A stretch of 29,664 nt of DNA. It comes from Bacteroidales bacterium. Lineage in GTDB: Bacteria > Bacteroidota > Bacteroidia > Bacteroidales > ML635J-15. The stretch spans positions 1-29,664 of the forward strand of contig JALOAQ010000021.1 of the NCBI GenBank assembly GCA_023228725.1, read 5' to 3'. The notes beneath the pieces are model-generated. The model was given only the letters and a program-made list of their open reading frames with translations. It was not told where the DNA came from and ran no database searches. This document shows positions 23,628-29,664 of this stretch, one piece after another. The position numbers and the translations under genes were made by a program. Positions within the stretch are counted from its first letter, which is position 1. The number at the start of each line of letters is the position of its first letter.

Positions 23628-24452
23628 ATGATAAATTATATTATTTGGGATATCGGTCCCACGCTTATTGAAATAGGAAGTATTCAAATTAGAGCTTATA
23701 GTTTATTTTTTGCCTTAGGTTTTATTGTAAGTTATTTAATTATAAAAAAATATTATAAACAAGAAGGAGTGCCTGTTGCTGAATTAGATAGTTTAACTAT
23801 TTGGGTTGTAGTTGGCGGTTTATTAGGTGCTCGATTAGGACATTGTATATTTTATGATTGGTCATATTATTCCAAAAATTTATTGGAAATACTTTTACCG
23901 GTTAGTTTTCATCCTGAATTTGAATTTATTGGTTATCAAGGACTTGCAAGTCATGGCGGAGCTATAGGAATAATTATTGCCCTTTTAATTTATTATAGAA
24001 AAACAACAAAAAAATCTTTCTTTTGGTTAATTGATAGAGTTGCTGTACCTACTGGTTTTGCAGGTGCTTTAATAAGATTGGGAAATTTATTTAATTCTGA
24101 AATTTATGGACATTCTACAGATTTAGCTTGGGGTTTTGTTTTTGTTCGCAATGGCGATACTCAGGCAAGTCATCCAACTCAATTGTATGAAGCATTTTTT
24201 TATATTATCACATCAATAATTTTAATGAGATTATATAAAACAGAAAGATTTAGAAATGCTAAAGGATTTTTGTTGGGAGTTTTCTTAATAATGGTTTTTA
24301 CTGCTAGATTTTTTATTGAATTTCTTAAAGAAAATCAAGTAGCATTTGAAGATTCTATGAAAATAAATATGGGACAAATTTTAAGTATTCCTGCAATTTT
24401 AACTGGTATATTCTTAGTTATTAGGGCTTTAATACTTAGTAAAGAAAAATAA
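23628..24452 (+). CDS. lgt: prolipoprotein diacylglyceryl transferase
   Basis: Transfers diacylglycerol from phosphatidylglycerol to the lipobox Cys of prolipoproteins, the first step of lipoprotein maturation, in the inner membrane. The protein is 274 aa with about seven TM segments. Diagnostic residues are H109 in SHGGAIG, R150 and N153 in RLGNLFNSEIYG (equivalents of E. coli R143 and N146), HPTQLYE (182-188), and R227 with E231 in ARFFIEFLKENQ. The ATG at 23628 has a promoter box just upstream. The PNGase F-like gene begins 16 bases downstream without its own obvious promoter, suggesting cotranscription. Lgt would modify the efflux adaptor encoded at 9925, among others. Confidence 0.96.
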   Translation: MINYIIWDIGPTLIEIGSIQIRAYSLFFALGFIVSYLIIKKYYKQEGVPVAELDSLTIWVVVGGLLGARLGHCIFYDWSYYSKNLLEILLPVSFHPEFEFIGYQGLASHGGAIGIIIALLIYYRKTTKKSFFWLIDRVAVPTGFAGALIRLGNLFNSEIYGHSTDLAWGFVFVRNGDTQASHPTQLYEAFFYIITSIILMRLYKTERFRNAKGFLLGVFLIMVFTARFFIEFLKENQVAFEDSMKINMGQILSIPAILTGIFLVIRALILSKEK

Positions 24453-24468
24453 AAAAAACTACTTAAAT

Positions 24469-26145
24469 ATGTTAAAACAAACTTTTCTAACGCTTTTTGT
24501 GTTAGTATCTTTATTTAGCTTTTCTCAAACTTATCAGATTAATTACAAAAGCTATTCCAATGGTAAATATCAAGAAAAAGGAGATTTTTCTATGTTTTTT
24601 GACAATAATATTGTTTATCTATCTTCACAAACTGATAAAATTCAACAGTTTATAGATTTCAATAAAAAAGAAAATTCAAAAATAATGGAAATTGAAAATT
24701 GTTTATATCGTAATTCAATTTCTTTTACAGAACTTTCTAAGCCTGAGAAAATAGAAAATTCTTCTGAAAAAATTCTTGGTTATAATTGCAAATTAGCTGT
24801 TTATTATTCATTTTCAAATAAAATTGAAGTTTGGTTTACAAATACCGCAGTTGCATATGGTAGCCCTTATTCTGCTTTTATTCCGGATGAGAAATCTTTG
24901 GTTTTAAAAATTGTTATTAATGGAAACAGAGAAATTATTGCTTCTGAAATTAAAAAACTTAAAAAAGCAGAATTGCCTAAGTATGAATACGATAATTCTG
25001 TTAAAATTTCCGACTCAGAGTTTGAAGAAAAACTGATATTATCTCGTTTTACAAGAATAAATATTTTTGAAAATGAACAAATTAATTTTGATACAGATAT
25101 TGCAAAAATCGATATAAAAGATGCAAAATCTAATCATGTTTACCATTTATCTAATGGTGGAATAGTTTTAAAGAAAGTTAAAATTGACCAATCTCTTAAA
25201 AATTATTATTGCTTTGCTGAATTAGATGTAAAATCAAATGGAGATGCTTATGATAGAACTGGTTCAGTTTTTATTTTGCCCGATAATGCTGATTTTTTTC
25301 CTATGTTAAAAGCTGTTTTTGGAGATAAATCCGATTTGCCTATTTTTAAAGATAAATTAGGTGAAAAATATCAAGGAATGATTGCTAAGCATGATTTTTT
25401 TCCACAAATAGAATTAATGCGTTTTTTTACTTCTTTTGGTGCTGGACATTTTAATGATTTACGAAAAATCAATAATTATCCTTGGTCAGAAAAAGTAACT
25501 TACAAACAAGAAATCACAAATCTTATTCCCGAAGAAGAAAATGTTTGGATAGGCGTATTTATTGGTAATTATGATAAAGGTGGACATATTGTGAATTTAA
25601 AATTAAATTTTTACCCTAGCTTTGAAGAATTTGAAGAAAATACTGAAAAATTTATTTTACCGCTTTTTAATACTGTAAATATTTTAGAAATGTCAGGTCA
25701 AAATTATGGTAAATTTTTTAAATCAGATACTTTGATTAGTGAATTTATAATTCCTGAAAATTTGGAAAATCCAATTTTATTATACACTTCAACTGGTCAT
25801 GGAGGTTGGGGTGAGGGAGATGAGTTCTTGCCAAAACGAAATACAATTTTTATTGATGACGAGGAGGTTTATAATTTTATACCTTGGCGTTTTGACTGTG
25901 CAAGTTACAGATTTTTAAATCCTGCATCAGGTAATTTTTCAAATGGAATGTCTAGTAGTGATTTAAGTCGCTCTAATTGGTGCCCCGGAACTCTCACTAA
26001 TCCTGAATATATTCCTTTGACTAATTTAAAACCTGGAAAACATAGCATAAAAGTTATAATTAACCAAGGTGAGGACCAAGGTTCAAGTTTTTCGCATTGG
26101 TCAGTGTCAGGTAATATTGTTGGACGAAAAATAACTAAGGATTGA
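24469..26145 (+). CDS. secreted protein with GLPGLI-like N-terminus and PNGase F-like C-terminal domains
   Basis: A signal peptide (1-19, ending FSFSQ) is followed by a domain resembling the Bacteroidota GLPGLI family (about 20-165: ILGYNCKLAVYYSFSNKIEVWFTN, AYGSPYSAFIPDEKSL, NGNREIIASEI). The C-terminal part (about 235-556) resembles the two jelly rolls of peptide-N-glycosidase F. GDAYDRTGSVFIL aligns with the CDEWDRYANVYV of Flavobacterium PNGase F and keeps the catalytic Asp60 equivalent as D262. GDEFLPKRNTIFID aligns with CAEWCFRTHTIAIN and keeps Glu206 as E452. SRSNWCPGT matches RAGWCPGM. An extra 35 or so residues occur after the first motif, and an equivalent of Glu118 is not evident. 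N-glycan or glycopeptide cleavage is a plausible but untested activity. No T9SS-type C-terminal signal is seen. Confidence 0.72.
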   Translation: MLKQTFLTLFVLVSLFSFSQTYQINYKSYSNGKYQEKGDFSMFFDNNIVYLSSQTDKIQQFIDFNKKENSKIMEIENCLYRNSISFTELSKPEKIENSSEKILGYNCKLAVYYSFSNKIEVWFTNTAVAYGSPYSAFIPDEKSLVLKIVINGNREIIASEIKKLKKAELPKYEYDNSVKISDSEFEEKLILSRFTRINIFENEQINFDTDIAKIDIKDAKSNHVYHLSNGGIVLKKVKIDQSLKNYYCFAELDVKSNGDAYDRTGSVFILPDNADFFPMLKAVFGDKSDLPIFKDKLGEKYQGMIAKHDFFPQIELMRFFTSFGAGHFNDLRKINNYPWSEKVTYKQEITNLIPEEENVWIGVFIGNYDKGGHIVNLKLNFYPSFEEFEENTEKFILPLFNTVNILEMSGQNYGKFFKSDTLISEFIIPENLENPILLYTSTGHGGWGEGDEFLPKRNTIFIDDEEVYNFIPWRFDCASYRFLNPASGNFSNGMSSSDLSRSNWCPGTLTNPEYIPLTNLKPGKHSIKVIINQGEDQGSSFSHWSVSGNIVGRKITKD

Positions 26146-26181
26146 GAATTAAGAATGGCTTAGTCTTCAAAACTTCTGTTC

Positions 26182-26198
26182 AACTTATTAAATAAGTT
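26182..26198 (+). terminator. possible AT-rich terminator hairpin after the PNGase F-like gene
   Basis: AACTTATT-A-AATAAGTT is a perfect 8-bp inverted repeat 36 bases after the stop. It has little GC and no immediate T-run, so termination is uncertain. Confidence 0.3.
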
Positions 26199-26238
26199 AA
26201 CCCAAAAAATTAAAAAGTGGTTAGTGGTTAATAGTGGT

Positions 26239-26306
26239 TAGTATTTAGTTGTTAGTGGGCGAAATGCGAGAAGCACTTTTAACTTTTCACTTTCAATTTT
26301 TAACTC
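26239..26306 (-). repeat. mosaic repeat island, tract part (copy 3, inverted)
   Basis: TAGTATTTAGTTGTTAGTG is followed by an exact 17-bp core GCGAAATGCGAGAAGCA (26259-26275) and a CTTTTAACTTTTCACTTTC tract. It is the reverse complement of the order seen at 981-1046 and 6022-6129. It is preceded at about 26217-26240 by further GTGGTTAGTGGTTAATA units. Confidence 0.85.
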
Positions 26307-26335
26307 TTAATAGGTGGACAGTTTTGGATTATTAT

Positions 26336-26430
26336 ATACAAGCGAAATGCGAGAAGCAAAAATTCGTGTAAATTCGTGCAATTCGTGGTTGCTATCTTCG
26401 AGTTTTGAGCGTAGCGAAATGCGAGAAGCA
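26336..26430 (-). repeat. mosaic repeat island, hairpin part (copy 3, inverted)
   Basis: Two more exact cores GCGAAATGCGAGAAGCA (26342-26358, 26414-26430) flank AATTCGTGCAATTCGTGGTT and CTTCGAGTTTTGAGCGTAG. In reverse complement it matches 875-980 part for part. Cores are 83 and 72 bp apart, so the spacing is irregular. Confidence 0.85.
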
Positions 26431-26454
26431 CTTTCGACTTTACAGACTTTCCAC

Positions 26455-26483
26455 TTTAAGGTGTAAACCTATTTCAGGACATG
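26455..26483 (-). mobile_element. solitary IS terminal inverted repeat
   Basis: These 29 bases are the exact reverse complement of 620-648, the left end of the deleted IS near the window start. No second terminus or transposase is near it, so it is an orphan end lying beside repeat island copy 3, as the deleted IS lies beside copy 1. Confidence 0.8.
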
Positions 26484-26503
26484 CCAATAATAAAACTTAA
26501 CTA

Positions 26504-26755
26504 TTAATTTTTTGGTTTAGGTTCTGATACTTTCACTATAATTTTGTTTCCTTGAAATTCAGTATCGTTAAGTTGTTTTACAGCTTCATCAACTTCGTCT
26601 TGGGTATTAAACTCAACAAAACCATAGCGTTTTGAATTTCCGGTTTGTTTGTCAAAAATGACTTTTGCGGAAATAACATTTCCGAACTTTGAAAATAATA
26701 ATTCTAAATCTTCTTTCTTAGTAGAAGGATGTAAATTTGCAATAAAAATATTCAT
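26504..26755 (-). CDS. small RRM-domain RNA-binding protein
   Basis: An 83-aa protein that is a single RNA recognition motif. RNP2 is IFIANL (residues 3-8) and RNP1 KRYGFVEF (42-49), with the aromatic residues that stack on RNA bases in place, and the usual beta-alpha-beta-beta-alpha-beta spacing (DLELLFSKFGNVISAKVIFDKQTGNS between them). A short basic/Pro tail ends in EPKPKN. I start at ATG 26755; the frame can be extended to 26830, but that adds a non-homologous hydrophobic stretch across the promoter. Homologues in Bacteroidota and cyanobacteria are often abundant RNA-binding proteins, sometimes cold-induced. It has its own promoter (26800-26831) and a leader of roughly 38 bases. Confidence 0.92.
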   Translation of the reverse strand: MNIFIANLHPSTKKEDLELLFSKFGNVISAKVIFDKQTGNSKRYGFVEFNTQDEVDEAVKQLNDTEFQGNKIIVKVSEPKPKN

Positions 26756-26799
26756 AAAATAAAATTTAGATAAACAATAAACATAATGCTTAATTTTTA

Positions 26800-26831
26800 C
26801 AAAAATATAAATAAATTTTGAAATAAACAAA
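26800..26831 (-). promoter_or_regulatory. promoter of the RRM gene
   Basis: On the minus strand TTTG (26828-26831), 20 bases, then TATTTTTG (26800-26807). A good match to the Bacteroidota promoter. The implied leader of about 38 bases is the longest of the promoters called here. Confidence 0.6.
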
Positions 26832-26862
26832 TAATTTGTTGTTTTTTTGAAAAAACTGAATA

Positions 26863-27702
26863 TTAATTGTTGTCTAACAACTTTACTAGTCTGTCTTTTA
26901 AATCTATAATATTTTTTCTATATAAAGCTCCAAGTGCTTTTTTGAAATTCTTTTTAGAAATACCAAAAGTTCTATAAATTTCTTCTGGCTCTGATTTATC
27001 GTTAATATTCATTTTGCCATCATGTTTTTTTAAATATTCAATTATTTGTTGTTCAAATTTTGAAATATCAGAGGCATCATTTTTAAATAAACGTAAATCT
27101 ATTTTATTGTCTTCTCTAATTTTTTTAATTATAGCTTTTGTTGTTTCTCCTTGTTTAAGTTCTCCAAAAACTTCGTTACTATATAATAATCCTTGGTATT
27201 TATTTTCAACAATTGCATTGTATCCCAAAGGAGATTTATTTATAATAATAATACTAACTTCGTCATTTTCAGCTAAATCCGGCACTTGTTCACTTATAAA
27301 CTTTTCTATTTTTGCTGATGCTACAAGTCTGTTTGTTTTTTTGTCTAAATAAATAAAAACTGTATAATATTTATTTATTTCCATTTTAGTTTTTTGTTCT
27401 GCAAAAGGGCAAAAAATATCTTTTTCAAGCCCAAAATCCATAAAAACTCCATGTTGGGTAATTGCTACAACTTTTAATCTTGCAAATTCGTTTACTTGTG
27501 CATAAGCACTGCCAATAAAAGCTTTAACAGTATTTTCATTTTCGGGATAAATAAAGACCTCTACCTCTTGATCTTTTTTATATTTAATAATTAAGTCATT
27601 ATTTTCAGCCTGTATTTCTCCAAAATCTTCTGTTTCAAAAATTATAATATCAGCTTTTACTTCGGCAATTTTTAATTTTACATTTTTTCCTAAAATATCC
27701 AT
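26863..27702 (-). CDS. CvfB/YitL-like S1 RNA-binding protein
   Basis: The length of 279 aa is typical for the family. Successive S1-like beta-barrels are visible: residues about 1-65 (GEIQAENND, QEVEVFIYPENENTVKAFIGSAYAQVNEFA), 70-140 (LKVVAITQHGVFMDFGLEKDIFCPFAEQ) and 145-210 (ADLxxNDEVSIIIINKSPLGYNAIVENKYQGLLYSNEVFGELKQGE). A C-terminal winged helix follows (about 220-279, SKFEQQIIEYLKKHDGKMN, YRTFGISKKNFKKALGALYRKNII). This is the S1-S1-S1-WH layout of CvfB, which binds RNA and influences virulence-gene expression in Staphylococcus; its role here is unknown. The ATG is only 1 base after the EF-G stop, so it is translated from the EF-G mRNA. Confidence 0.88.
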   Translation of the reverse strand: MDILGKNVKLKIAEVKADIIIFETEDFGEIQAENNDLIIKYKKDQEVEVFIYPENENTVKAFIGSAYAQVNEFARLKVVAITQHGVFMDFGLEKDIFCPFAEQKTKMEINKYYTVFIYLDKKTNRLVASAKIEKFISEQVPDLAENDEVSIIIINKSPLGYNAIVENKYQGLLYSNEVFGELKQGETTKAIIKKIREDNKIDLRLFKNDASDISKFEQQIIEYLKKHDGKMNINDKSEPEEIYRTFGISKKNFKKALGALYRKNIIDLKDRLVKLLDNN

Positions 27703-27703
27703 T

Positions 27704-29664
27704 TTAATTTTCTTTAATTTTCTTTAAAACCTCTTCTTGTACGCCTGAGGGCAAGGCAGAGTAATTATAAAATTCCATAGAATAATTTGCTCTACCTGAG
27801 CTAATATTTCTAAGTTGTGTAGTATATGCAAACATTTCCATTAAAGGCACAAGGGCAGTAATTTTTTGCGAACCTTTTCTATATCTTCTCATAGATTCCA
27901 CCTTAGCTCTTTTTCTATTCAAATTACCCACAATATCGCCTATATATTCATCTGGAGTATTTACTTCAATTTTCATTATTGGTTCTAGTAAAATTGGTTT
28001 AGCTTTTTGAAAACCTTGTTTAAAACATATTTCACCACATATTTGAAAAGCCATATCTGAAGAATCAACAGGGTGGTAGCTTCCGTCCACTAAAACAACT
28101 TTTACGTTTACAATTGGAAAACCGGCTAGAACACCTTTATCAATAGCTTTTCTAACTCCTTTATCCACAGATGGAATATATTCGTTAGGAATAACTCCGC
28201 CTTTAATCATATCAACATATTCATATTCATCTTCTTTGTAAGGTTCTATTCTCATAACTGTATGAGCAAACTGACCTTTACCACCACTTTGTTTTACATG
28301 TTTATAATTAGATTCTACTGCTTCGGTGATAGTTTCGCGGTATGCAACAGAAGGCTCTCCAATTTCTACATCTAATTTAAATTCTTCTTTTAGTCTTTCT
28401 ATCATAATCTCAAGATGAAGTTCTCCCATTCCTGCTATTATTGTTTCTTCTGTTTCTGAATCATAACGAGCTTTAAAAGACGGGTCTTCATTAACTAATT
28501 TAGCTAGAGCCTCACCAAGTTTATCTTTTTCTTTATTTGATTTTGCTTGAATTTTTAATTCTATTACTGACATTGGGATATGAATATTTTCCAAAATAAT
28601 AGGATTTTCCCCATCGCATAAAGTATCGCCTGTTTTGGTGTGTTTTAATTGCACTAAAGCAACAATTTCTCCAGGTCCTGCTTCTTTAATTTCCTCTCTT
28701 TCTTTGGCTTTTATTCTAAAAATTCTGCCTATTCTTTCATATTTTTGTTTTGAAGAATTATAAACTTGCATTCCACTTGTTAATTTTCCTGAAAAAATAC
28801 GGATAAAAGTTTGCTGACCCACATACGGGTCGTTAATAAGTTTAAAAGCTAAAGCAGCAAAAACTTCGTTTGGAGAAGGAATACGCGTATGAGTTTTTTC
28901 GGTATCACTAACAGAATTACCAACAATTGCACTAATATCTGTTGGTGAAGGCAGATAATCAACTACAGCATCAAGCAACAATTGAATGCCGATATTTTTA
29001 TAAGCTGCACCACAAAAAACAGGAGTTATCAACATATTTAAACTAGCTTTGCGTGTAGCTTTCATAATCAAATTAGCAGAAACTTCTTGTTCATCTAAAA
29101 ACAATTCTGCTATTTCATCATCAAAATCTGCTAATTTTTCTATAATAAAGTTTCTAGCTTCGTCAACATTTTCAAGATATTCCGCAGGAATTGGATTTTC
29201 TTTTCTAATATTATTTTCAAAAGTATAAGCTATTTTATTTACTAAATCTATTGTGCCAATAAAACTGTCTTCAATCCCCATAGGTAATTGCAAAGGCAGA
29301 GCATTAGCATCTAAATACTTATTCATTTGTCTAAGTACTTCTTTAAAATTTGCCCCTGTTCTGTCTAATTTATTTATAAAAGCAATTCTAGGCACTTTGT
29401 ATCTATCTGCTTGATTCCAAACAGTTTCGCTTTGAGGTTCTACTCCACCAACAGCACAAAAAACAGCTATCATACCATCAATAACCCTCAAAGAGCGTTC
29501 TACCTCAACTGTAAAGTCAATATGCCCCGGAGTATCTATTAAATTAATTTGATAATCATTCCACTTGCAAGTTACAGCAGCCGAAGCTATGGTAATTCCA
29601 CGCTCTTGCTCTTGTTTCATAAAATCCATTGTAGCTTGACCATCATGAGTTTCGCCAAGTTTAC
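27704..29664 (-). CDS. fusA: translation elongation factor G, 5' end outside window
   Basis: The frame is open to the last base (codons before MDFMKQEQERG read KLGETHDGQAT), so the Met at 29629 is internal and about 50-60 residues including the P-loop are outside. Visible are EQERGITIASAAVTCKW (G2), LIDTPGHIDFTVEVERSLRVIDG (G3), NKLDRTGANF (G4), domain II (VFAALAFKLINDPYVGQQTFIRIFSGKL), domain IV (KQSGGKGQFAHTVMRIEP; tip GSYHPVDSSDMAF) and domain V (LLEPIMKIEVNTPDEYIGDIVGNLNRKRAKVESM). It drives ribosomal translocation. Domain IV loops are intact, so it should be functional. The next gene in the operon is cvfB-like, not the ribosomal genes that usually accompany the main fusA, so this could be a second EF-G copy. 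Confidence 0.93.
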   Translation of the reverse strand, partial: KLGETHDGQATMDFMKQEQERGITIASAAVTCKWNDYQINLIDTPGHIDFTVEVERSLRVIDGMIAVFCAVGGVEPQSETVWNQADRYKVPRIAFINKLDRTGANFKEVLRQMNKYLDANALPLQLPMGIEDSFIGTIDLVNKIAYTFENNIRKENPIPAEYLENVDEARNFIIEKLADFDDEIAELFLDEQEVSANLIMKATRKASLNMLITPVFCGAAYKNIGIQLLLDAVVDYLPSPTDISAIVGNSVSDTEKTHTRIPSPNEVFAALAFKLINDPYVGQQTFIRIFSGKLTSGMQVYNSSKQKYERIGRIFRIKAKEREEIKEAGPGEIVALVQLKHTKTGDTLCDGENPIILENIHIPMSVIELKIQAKSNKEKDKLGEALAKLVNEDPSFKARYDSETEETIIAGMGELHLEIMIERLKEEFKLDVEIGEPSVAYRETITEAVESNYKHVKQSGGKGQFAHTVMRIEPYKEDEYEYVDMIKGGVIPNEYIPSVDKGVRKAIDKGVLAGFPIVNVKVVLVDGSYHPVDSSDMAFQICGEICFKQGFQKAKPILLEPIMKIEVNTPDEYIGDIVGNLNRKRAKVESMRRYRKGSQKITALVPLMEMFAYTTQLRNISSGRANYSMEFYNYSALPSGVQEEVLKKIKEN

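Noticed and set aside
26259..26430. Three identical 17-bp repeats as a CRISPR array
   Set aside because: Spacing is irregular (83 and 72 bp), the spacers themselves are repeat modules found elsewhere in the window, and no cas genes are present.
622..26481. A 25.9-kb composite transposon
   Set aside because: Both outer termini are the same left end, no transposase is present and the cargo is housekeeping, so inverted scars are more likely. The possibility of inversion is listed as a finding instead.
26756..26830. Longer N-terminus for the RRM protein
   Set aside because: The added residues do not belong to the RRM fold and the region contains the promoter's -7 box.

Overview
The window comes from a low-GC member of the Bacteroidota. 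Three things point there: coding families typical of the phylum (PorE-like PD40 protein, DUF2141 protein, PNGase F-like protein, 7TM-AraC regulator, stand-alone RRM protein), several intergenic TAnnTTTG boxes (the -7 element of the Bacteroidota primary sigma factor, in three cases with TTTG 19-20 bp upstream), and A-rich leaders without Shine-Dalgarno motifs. It is a chromosomal, mostly housekeeping segment; I cannot name the genus.

Layout. 1-609: 3' part of an outer-membrane beta-barrel gene. 620-1046: an internally deleted insertion sequence followed by a mosaic repeat island. 1044-1844 (-): kdsA, for Kdo/LPS synthesis. 1931-6042 (+): mqnA (futalosine menaquinone pathway), then a PorE-like PD40 protein, a GNAT acetyltransferase and a MATE exporter. 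6127-7759 (-): a DUF2141 secreted protein and a membrane-anchored AraC regulator. 7947-14702 (+): a seven-gene efflux operon, TetR - TolC - HlyD/YbhG-like adaptor - two ABC ATPases - two ABC-2 permeases, matching the gene content of enterobacterial cecR-ybhGFSR plus an outer-membrane channel, with a clear promoter and a candidate TetR operator. 14871-17372 (+): a Pif1-type helicase with HRDC and RQC-like C-terminal modules, convergent with typA/bipA (17376-19181, -). 19242-20882 (-): a long-chain acyl-CoA synthetase. 21149-21222: tRNA-Asp(GTC) with promoter and terminator. 21340-22215: an SPFH/band-7 protein. 22339-23529: a methyltransferase. 23628-26145: lgt and a GLPGLI-like/PNGase F-like secreted protein. 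26146-26503: a second repeat island containing a solitary IS end. 26504-29664 (-): an RRM protein, a CvfB-like S1 protein and a 5'-truncated EF-G gene.

The genes fall into cell-envelope functions (kdsA, lgt, PorE-like, TolC efflux, MATE), respiration (mqnA), nucleic acid and translation functions (helicase, BipA, EF-G, CvfB-like, RRM, tRNA) and lipid activation. The least ordinary features are a family of mosaic intergenic repeats sharing a 17-bp core, placed against stop codons of neighbouring genes and repeated in inverted orientation 25 kb apart next to identical IS termini; a YbhF-like double ATPase divided by one in-frame stop codon, with a degenerate first half; and a PNGase F-like enzyme with an added N-terminal domain and two candidate catalytic acids retained.
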